Source of the DNA: Streptomyces sp. NBC_01142
GTDB lineage: Bacteria > Actinomycetota > Actinomycetes > Streptomycetales > Streptomycetaceae
Direction of reading: 5' to 3'
Assembly (NCBI RefSeq): GCF_026341125.1
Contig: NZ_JAPEOR010000001.1
Span: 1,240,001 to 1,304,000 of the forward strand
Length of the DNA: 64,000 bases
Positions 58,915 to 64,000 of this stretch are shown here, in pieces; the stretch's first letter is position 1; each line of letters begins with the position of its first letter. Both the position numbers and the translations under genes were made by a program. The notes beneath the pieces were generated by a model. The model saw only the letters and a program-made list of their open reading frames with translations, was not told where the DNA came from and ran no database searches.

Positions 58915-60261
58915 GTGCCGACACCTGAGCCGAACGCCGGCCTTGAGCGGCTGTACCGCGAAACCGGCTGGACGCTGCGCCAGTTCGCGCAGGAGGTCAA
59001 CCGGATCGGCACCGAAAGGGGGACGCCCCTCAGGTACCGGGAACCCTCGGTTCACCAGTGGTTGAAGGGGCACGTCCCGAAGGAGGAAGTGCGACCGCTG
59101 ATCTTGGAAGTTCTCGCCCGGAAGCTGCACCGGCCAGTCACCCGTGGTGAGGCGGGATTTCCGTCAGTGCCTCCGGGGGAGTCGAACGCCCTGCCAAGTA
59201 CGGTGGAGGGGCTGATCGACTTGGGGAGGCAAGATATGGACCCGTCCCGCCGCAGCGTCCTGAGCGTGGGGCTGTTCTCCGTCGCCCTCACCATTCCGGA
59301 TTGGTCGGATGTGGTGGGCCGAATTGAATCCGCACAGAAGGGCGAAGTGCGGCGCATAGGAATGTCGGACGTCCAAGCCGTGATTGCCATGACTGAGCGC
59401 ATCTCGGAATTGGACGACCAATTCGGCGGGCGCATCGCCCGCCCCATGGCTGCCGCGTTCTTGGTGAATGCAGTCACCCCCTATCTGCGGGCTGACGCTT
59501 CCGAAGAAATCCGCAAAGCAATGATGGCCGCCACCTCCGACCTTTGCTATCTCGCGGGATATATGGCCGTGGATGAGGGTGTGCACGGCCTTGCTCAGCG
59601 GTATTACCTCAAGGCGTTGGAGCTTGCCGGCGCTTCAGAGGATCATTCTACCTACTGTACGACGCTGCGAGGAATGAGCGTCCAAGCCGTGGATTTGGGC
59701 CACGGTAGTGAAGGCTTGCGCTTGGCCGACGCCGCCTCCGCAGCCTCTCCACAGGCAGGCCCAAGAATGCGAGCTTTCCTAGCCGGGCAGCAGGCGCACG
59801 CGTCTGCTCAGGTTGGACAGCGAAGTAAAGCTCTGATGTATCTCCGTGAAGCCGAGACCGCAATGGAAAAGGCCGAATCCAGATCGAAGACGTTTGGGTC
59901 ATACAATCCTGCGTCGTTGGCCTATCACATTGGCCAGGTCCGCTATGAGTTGGGGGACGTTCGCGGTTCTATTTCCGCGCTGCAAGAATCCGACAGGATG
60001 CGCCATGGTTCGTTCAGGAGAACCCGCATCCGATACCTTTCCATGCTGGCGGAGCGGCAGCTTGAGATTGGGCATCTTGAGGCAGCGTGTGAGACGTGGG
60101 GGGAAGTTGTGGATATCTACCCGCATGTGCAATCAGGACAGTGCGACCGCAGCGTAGCAAGGATGCACAGCCGAATTCGCCCCCACCTCAAGAACCACAA
60201 TGCCCGCAACTTGTACGAGCGGGCTCGGCTCGTTACGCCAACAGCACTCTTGTCCCGCTAA
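58915..60261 (+). CDS. XRE-like regulator with TPR-like C-terminal region
   Basis: The protein has 448 residues from GTG 58915, preceded by AGGAGGAG; GTG 58885 is an alternative. The N-terminal HTH-like part is GLERLYRETGWTLRQFAQEV then YREPSVHQWLKGHVPKEEVR. A twin-Arg-like RRSVLSVGLFSVAL segment marks the linker, as in many Streptomyces regulators of this type. About 300 residues of helical repeats follow (LAQRYYLKALELAGASEDHS and later AYHIGQVRYELGDVRGSISAL). Base composition in the second half is clearly lower in GC than neighbouring core genes, a sign of transfer. It is divergent from the frameshifted ATPase operon. Confidence 0.82.
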   Translation: MPTPEPNAGLERLYRETGWTLRQFAQEVNRIGTERGTPLRYREPSVHQWLKGHVPKEEVRPLILEVLARKLHRPVTRGEAGFPSVPPGESNALPSTVEGLIDLGRQDMDPSRRSVLSVGLFSVALTIPDWSDVVGRIESAQKGEVRRIGMSDVQAVIAMTERISELDDQFGGRIARPMAAAFLVNAVTPYLRADASEEIRKAMMAATSDLCYLAGYMAVDEGVHGLAQRYYLKALELAGASEDHSTYCTTLRGMSVQAVDLGHGSEGLRLADAASAASPQAGPRMRAFLAGQQAHASAQVGQRSKALMYLREAETAMEKAESRSKTFGSYNPASLAYHIGQVRYELGDVRGSISALQESDRMRHGSFRRTRIRYLSMLAERQLEIGHLEAACETWGEVVDIYPHVQSGQCDRSVARMHSRIRPHLKNHNARNLYERARLVTPTALLSR

Positions 60262-60326
60262 CGGACCCAGGAATTCCGCCGACGGAGCAACCGTCGCGTG
60301 GCGATGAAACGCGAAAGACTCCTTCC

Positions 60327-60506
60327 CTACCTTCCGCACGGCGTAGCCGTTGTGGTGCCCCAGCGGTGTCCCTGCTCCTGCTGAGAGCCAGTGCTCTGAT
60401 CGCGGCGGTGGTCGTCGTCCCTCAGACGCTTCGACTTGCGGACGTAGAGGGCCACGGCGTTCGGCTCGGTCTTGCCGCAGATGGTGCGGACGTGTTCAGC
60501 GGACAT
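60327..60506 (-). pseudogene. Serine recombinase (resolvase/integrase) N-terminal remnant
   Basis: A 59-codon frame from ATG 60506 reads SAEHVRTICGKTEPN, then AVALYVRKSKRLRDDDHRRD, then QSTGSQQEQGHRW and stops. The strand VALYVRKS with a catalytic-type Ser, followed after a charged loop by S-x-x-x-Q, is the start of a serine-recombinase catalytic domain of the large integrase type. In another frame the sequence goes on as HHNGYAVRKVGKES, which is what normally follows, and then loses similarity. So this is a frameshifted and 3'-truncated integrase remnant. It supports the view that 56430-60633 derives from an integrated element. Confidence 0.55.
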
Positions 60507-60633
60507 CGGGCGCGCTCCCGGTAGGCGTTACCCCTTCGGAAGCACCTGGAGCGCGACGGTTCTTGCGAAGAGCGCTGGTCAGCTCGAGGTGTCTAAGGGG
60601 TGCCTCCTCCTCAGCCAGCAGCACCCTGATCAC
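60496..60633 (-). CDS. Possible small ORF upstream of the recombinase remnant
   Basis: A 45-codon frame from GTG 60633 reads VIRVLLAEEEAPLRHLELTS then ALRKNRRAPGASEG and ends over the recombinase start (11-bp overlap). The frame stays open with coding-like composition upstream (TYRDRVIR), so it may be the C-terminal end of a longer lost gene. It is not recognised. The rest of 60634-60728 shows nothing. Confidence 0.3.
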   Translation of the reverse strand: MIRVLLAEEEAPLRHLELTSALRKNRRAPGASEGVTPTGSAPDVR

Positions 60634-60728
60634 GCGGTCACGATATGTCGCCCCTGCCCTGCCCGAACCGGCGTTCGCCCTGGACCTGGTGAGATCCTGC
60701 GCGCCCCCCGCCCCCGTGAAATTGGTCA

Positions 60729-60769
60729 GGGCGCTGCCCGGGAGCCTTGAGGCATCCCGGGCAGCGCCC
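60729..60769 (-). terminator. Terminator of the M4 protease gene
   Basis: GGGCGCTGCCCGGGA and TCCCGGGCAGCGCCC form a perfect 15-bp stem. The loop contains a further GCCT/AGGC pairing. It lies about 95 nt beyond the protease stop. Confidence 0.85.
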
Positions 60770-60864
60770 CTGTCAGTGGCGGGTGTTCATCCCCTCCAGC
60801 GGTGTCGGATCGATGGGATCCCGGCGTACGAAGAGATCGCAGCGTTCGGGGCGCTCGCTGTGGC

Positions 60865-62886
60865 TCAGAAGGTGAGCTTGAAGCTGTTGATGTAGCCGAC
60901 GTCCTGCGCCGCCACGTCCTGGACCTTCAGCTTCCAGGTGCCGTTGGCGACCTCGCTGGAGGCGTTGACGGTGTAGGTCGTCTGGACGTTGTCCGCCGAG
61001 TCGCTGCCGCTGGAGTTCTTCAGGCGGTACGCGGTCCCGTCCGGTGCGAGCAGGTCGATGACCAGGTCACCGCGCCAGGTGTGGACGATGTCCACGCCGA
61101 CCTTGAGGGCGGCCGAGGCGTTGCCCGTGCGGCCGGCGACGGTGATCGAGGAGGTGACGGCCGCGCCCCTGTCCGGGATGGCGACGTCCGTCGTGTTCTC
61201 GAAGACACCGCCCGGGTCGGGGTCGCCGCCGCCGGGACGGGCGCCGACGTTGATGCCGGCCCACGCGTCGGTCACGGACTTGACCTCGGCGCTGGTGGCT
61301 CCGTACAGCTCCGTGGCGACCGCGATGGTGCCCGCGCGGGCACCCGCGTAGTCGGTACGGGAGTTGAACTTCGTGGTGAGACCCTTGAACCAGATCAGCG
61401 CGGCCTTCTCCCGGCCGATGCCGGTGACCGGCAGCCCGTCCGAGGTCGCGGAGTCGTAGTTGACGCCGTTGATGGTCTTCGTGCCGCTGCCCTCGGAGAG
61501 CAGGTAGAACCAGTGGTTCGCCGGGCCCGAGGAGTAGTGGACGTCGACGTTGCCGATGCCCGCGTACCAGTAGTCCTTGGACGCGCCGTCCTTGCTCGGC
61601 TTGTCCATGTACCGCAGCGGGGTGCCGTTGCCGCGGATGTCGATCTTCTCGCCGACCAGGTAGTCGCCCAGGTCCTGGGCGTTGTTGGCGTGGAACTCGA
61701 CGGCCGCCGCGAAGATGTCGGACGTCGCCTCGTTGAGGCCGCCGGACTCACCGCTGTAGATCAGGCCCGCGGTGTTGGCGGTGACGCCGTGCGTCATCTC
61801 GTGCGCCGCGACGTCGATCGAGGTGAGCGGCTTGGCGTTGCCCGAACCGTCGCCGTACGTCATGCAGAAGCAGCTGTCCTGCCAGAACGCGTTGACGTAG
61901 TTGTTGCCGTAGTGGACCCGGGAGTACGCGCCGACGCCGTCACCGCGGATGCCGCTGCGGCCGTGCACGTTCTTGTAGTAGTCCCAGGTGAGCGCCGCGC
62001 CGAAGTGCGCGTCCGCGCCGGCCGTCTCGGCGTTCTGCGGAGTGCCGTCGCCCCAGATGTCGTCCGTGCCCGAGAAGAGGGTGCCGGTGCCGGAGCTGCC
62101 GCGGTTCAGGTTGTACGTCTTGTGGTTGCCGCGGCCGGTGTCGGTCAGCGTGTACGAGGGGGCGGTGCCGAGCGTGACCTGCCCGCTGTACTGGGTGTTG
62201 CCGGTGCCGTTGTGGACGGCCTGGCGCTCGAAGAGCTTCTTGCCGGTGGTGGCGTCGGTGATGACATGCAGCTCGTTGGGAGTGCCGTCGTGCTGGAGGC
62301 CGCCCACGACGGTCTCGTACGCCAGAGTCGGCTTGCCCTGCGCCAGCCAGACCACCTTGCGCGGTGCGCGGTCGGCCTTGGTCTTCGTCGAGCCCTCCGC
62401 CTTGGCCGCGCCCAGCGCCTGCTTCTCGGCGGTGGCCGGGGCGACATCGGCGCTGGTGTCCACGTTCTTGAGAGCGGCTGTGGACGCCTTGGTGACCGAC
62501 TGCGTCGCGCCCGCCTTGGTCTCGGCGACCACCAGGTCGCCGCCGAGGACGGGAAGCCCGTCGTAGGTGCGCTCGTAGCGCGTGTGTGTGGTGCCGTCGC
62601 GGTCCTGGGTGACGTCCCGGACGACGAGCTTCTCCTGGGCGGTGAGGCCCAGTTCCTTGGCGGTTGCCGCCGTGGTGGCGCTCGCCTTGCGTATCAGCTC
62701 GGCGCGCTGGGCGGGGCTGAGATTCTTCGGCAGGGCACCGGGGTCGGCGCCCTTCGCCGCGGCCGTCGCGGCGGGTGCCGCCGGCTCGGCCGAGGATGTA
62801 CCGGTCTGGAATCCGACCGCGAGGAGGGCGGCGGTGGCGATAAGAGCTCCGGTCGCGGTGGTGCGCCGGCGAGGCGTGGGTCTCAC
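60865..62886 (-). CDS. Secreted M4-family zinc metalloprotease with C-terminal proprotein-convertase P domain
   Basis: The protein has 673 residues from GTG 62886 (AAGGAG site). A signal peptide with an Arg-rich start (RRRTTATGALIATAALLAVGF) precedes an FTP/PepSY propeptide. The thermolysin-like catalytic domain has the zinc motif HEMTH near residue 360 and the third ligand in GGLNEATSD about 25 residues later. The catalytic His lies in VHYSSGPANHWFYLLS. From about 555 a P/Homo B domain (VFENTTDVAIPDRG, TWRGDLVIDLLAPDGTAYRL, NGTWKLKVQDVA) is attached. Exported proenzyme, self-cleaving, degrading extracellular protein. It stands alone with its own terminator. Confidence 0.93.
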   Translation of the reverse strand: MRPTPRRRTTATGALIATAALLAVGFQTGTSSAEPAAPAATAAAKGADPGALPKNLSPAQRAELIRKASATTAATAKELGLTAQEKLVVRDVTQDRDGTTHTRYERTYDGLPVLGGDLVVAETKAGATQSVTKASTAALKNVDTSADVAPATAEKQALGAAKAEGSTKTKADRAPRKVVWLAQGKPTLAYETVVGGLQHDGTPNELHVITDATTGKKLFERQAVHNGTGNTQYSGQVTLGTAPSYTLTDTGRGNHKTYNLNRGSSGTGTLFSGTDDIWGDGTPQNAETAGADAHFGAALTWDYYKNVHGRSGIRGDGVGAYSRVHYGNNYVNAFWQDSCFCMTYGDGSGNAKPLTSIDVAAHEMTHGVTANTAGLIYSGESGGLNEATSDIFAAAVEFHANNAQDLGDYLVGEKIDIRGNGTPLRYMDKPSKDGASKDYWYAGIGNVDVHYSSGPANHWFYLLSEGSGTKTINGVNYDSATSDGLPVTGIGREKAALIWFKGLTTKFNSRTDYAGARAGTIAVATELYGATSAEVKSVTDAWAGINVGARPGGGDPDPGGVFENTTDVAIPDRGAAVTSSITVAGRTGNASAALKVGVDIVHTWRGDLVIDLLAPDGTAYRLKNSSGSDSADNVQTTYTVNASSEVANGTWKLKVQDVAAQDVGYINSFKLTF

Positions 62887-63158
62887 GCGAACTCCTTCTG
62901 CGAGGGGGGTACCGGTCTGCTGGGTGGGCAGGCCGGGCAGAGCATGCGGAGAGGTGATGCGTGGGTCGGGGGAAGAGTGGCAGCAGCGAACGCTTCCTGT
63001 CAGGAGCGCGTCAACAAAATGGCCGGAATTCGTCCGTTGTCCGAAAGGTCATGTTCGTTGAGCGGACATTTCGCCGGCCATCACCGCGATGCCGTCGAGC
63101 GTTCACCGAAGCCCGCTCTCGAAGAGCGTGTTGAGGTCCGGAACGAACTCGTCCTGTT

Positions 63159-63530
63159 TCAGGGGCTGTTGAGCAAGAGAGGGTTCACGGCTACGGAGAT
63201 CGCCACGTACGGTGTCTCGTTCCGTGCCGCCCACTCGTTGTCCGCGATGCCCGTGTCCTGCTCAGTCCGCGTTTCCCACTCGGAGGCGATGGCCGGTCCT
63301 TGGACGTACGCGAAGAGCGTGAGAAGGGTGTGGAACATCTTCTGAAGGGAGTGGGCCGAGCGCATCCGCAGGGCGCGCAGCACCCGTTCGGCGAGGTTCA
63401 TCGCGCTCGCCGAGGCGGCCGGACGCGTCAACGACGCCGCCGGGTCGGCCGTCCAGGGGTGGCGGGCGTAGACGGCGCCCGGCCACCGCGCCCCGATTTC
63501 GACCCCGGTGCGCCAGTCGGCCGGAACCGG
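63159..63530 (-). pseudogene. TetR-family regulator, C-terminal fragment
   Basis: The frame reads DWRTGVEIGARWPGAVYARHPW, broken here as DWRTGVEIGARW and YARHPWTAD, then ASAMNLAERVLRALR, FHTLLTLFAYVQGPAIASEW and RTEQDTGIADNEWAARNETP before a stop at 63159. This is the ligand-binding (TetR_C) half of an AcrR/TetR regulator. No N-terminal HTH is found upstream before the ABC transporter gene. No good start codon exists either, so it looks like a 5'-deleted gene. The rest of 62887-63158 is the protease promoter region. Confidence 0.6.
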
Positions 63531-63630
63531 CCCCAACGGCTGATCGCGCGCGACGGGCGCGGCAACCTGCCGGAGGGGACCGCACTGAGGGGTCAAACAG
63601 AGGCGCTCGTACGGGCCCGCGTCACGGCCG

Positions 63631-64000
63631 TCACCCCACCACACTGTCGCGCCACGCCCGGTGCAGACCCGCGAAGCGGCCCTCCCCGGCGATCAGCCGC
63701 TCCGGCGGGCCGTCCTCCACGATCCGCCCGTGCTCCATCACCAGCACCCGGTCCGCGATCTCCACCGTCGACAGCCGGTGCGCGATCACGACGGCGGTAC
63801 GCCCGTGCAGCACCGTGTCCATCGCGCGCTGCACCGCCCGCTCGCCGGGGATGTCGAGGGAGCTCGTCGCCTCGTCGAGGATCAGCACCGCCGGGTCGGC
63901 GAGCAGCGCGCGGGCGAAGGCCACCAGCTGCCGCTGCCCGGCGGAGATCCGCCCGCCCCGTTTGCGTACGTCGGTGTCGTAGCCGTCCGGCAGAGTGCTG
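63631..64000 (-). CDS. ABC exporter ATP-binding domain, 3' fragment
   Basis: About 122 C-terminal residues of an ABC transporter nucleotide-binding domain, continuing beyond the right edge of the window. Visible motifs are [14 protein letters not shown], the signature loop [16 protein letters not shown] (a variant of LSGGQ), Walker [14 protein letters not shown], the H-loop [10 protein letters not shown] and the usual tail [18 protein letters not shown]. This C-terminal pattern is that of type I exporters with fused TM domains (MsbA/LmrA-like). The TM part and Walker A are outside the window, so substrate and fusion are not provable here. Confidence 0.9.
   Translation of the reverse strand, partial: STLPDGYDTDVRKRGGRISAGQRQLVAFARALLADPAVLILDEATSSLDIPGERAVQRAMDTVLHGRTAVVIAHRLSTVEIADRVLVMEHGRIVEDGPPERLIAGEGRFAGLHRAWRDSVVG

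Noticed and set aside
60802..63345. 847-codon open frame on the plus strand over the M4 protease
   Set aside because: Shadow of a high-GC gene on the opposite strand; composition is Val/Gly/Arg-rich without recognisable domains.

Overview
The window looks like chromosome of a Streptomyces-type actinomycete. GC content is very high, third codon positions are almost all G or C, GTG and TTG starts are common, and many genes overlap by 4 nt (ATGA). The gene order icmA - TetR - thioredoxin/TPR - DUF6230/DUF6114 - pyk - ackA - pta - pfkA, then dct two-component system - dctA - MerR/trx - helD - glgB - pep2 - treS - glgE - glgP - M4 protease, is from memory the order around SCO5415-SCO5447 of S. coelicolor. 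Species was not determined.

Layout. 1-5117: end of an isobutyryl/methylmalonyl-CoA mutase large subunit, a stand-alone EF-G domain-IV-like protein, an OmpR-type two-component system, and a MurG paralogue overlapping a sugar-nucleotide SDR gene. 5227-7047: divergent TetR regulator and thioredoxin-TPR co-chaperone. 7682-10323: a three-gene envelope operon (DUF6230 secreted protein, DUF6114 membrane protein, acidic repeat-rich secreted protein). 10324-20765: an accessory island with a DHFR remnant, a GNAT/XRE pair, an anti-sigma-like ATPase, a 1636-aa polymorphic toxin (beta-trefoil lectin, giant Ala-rich coiled coil, Hint domain, RNase A-like CdiA-CT toxin) with a candidate immunity gene, an XRE remnant and a DUF6247/RelE-like pair. 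Near-identical hairpin sequences occur at both ends of this island.

20838-27059: lower glycolysis and overflow acetate metabolism (pyruvate kinase, acetate kinase, phosphotransacetylase, divergent 6-phosphofructokinase). 27335-32383: a membrane HTH/beta-trefoil protein, an XRE regulator and a sugar ABC importer (binding protein plus two permeases, no ATPase). 32512-36536: a CitA/DcuS-like two-component system divergent from a DctA-type dicarboxylate symporter. 36663-42140: secreted beta-propeller, MerR-thioredoxin pair, DUF6817 protein, and HelD RNA polymerase-recycling helicase. 42174-53633: the complete GlgE alpha-glucan pathway. TreS and Pep2 turn trehalose into maltose 1-phosphate, GlgE polymerises it, GlgB branches it, and the divergent GlgP degrades the glucan.

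53822-56256: NarL-type two-component system whose kinase carries an extra C-terminal membrane segment and BamE-like domain. 56430-60633: a second accessory patch (hypothetical genes, a frameshifted anti-sigma-like ATPase, an XRE-TPR regulator, a serine-recombinase remnant), probably a decayed integrated element. 60865-64000: secreted M4 metalloprotease, a TetR C-terminal fragment and the end of an ABC exporter. No rRNA, tRNA or CRISPR array was recognised. Several genes end in, or are followed by, short tandem repeats.
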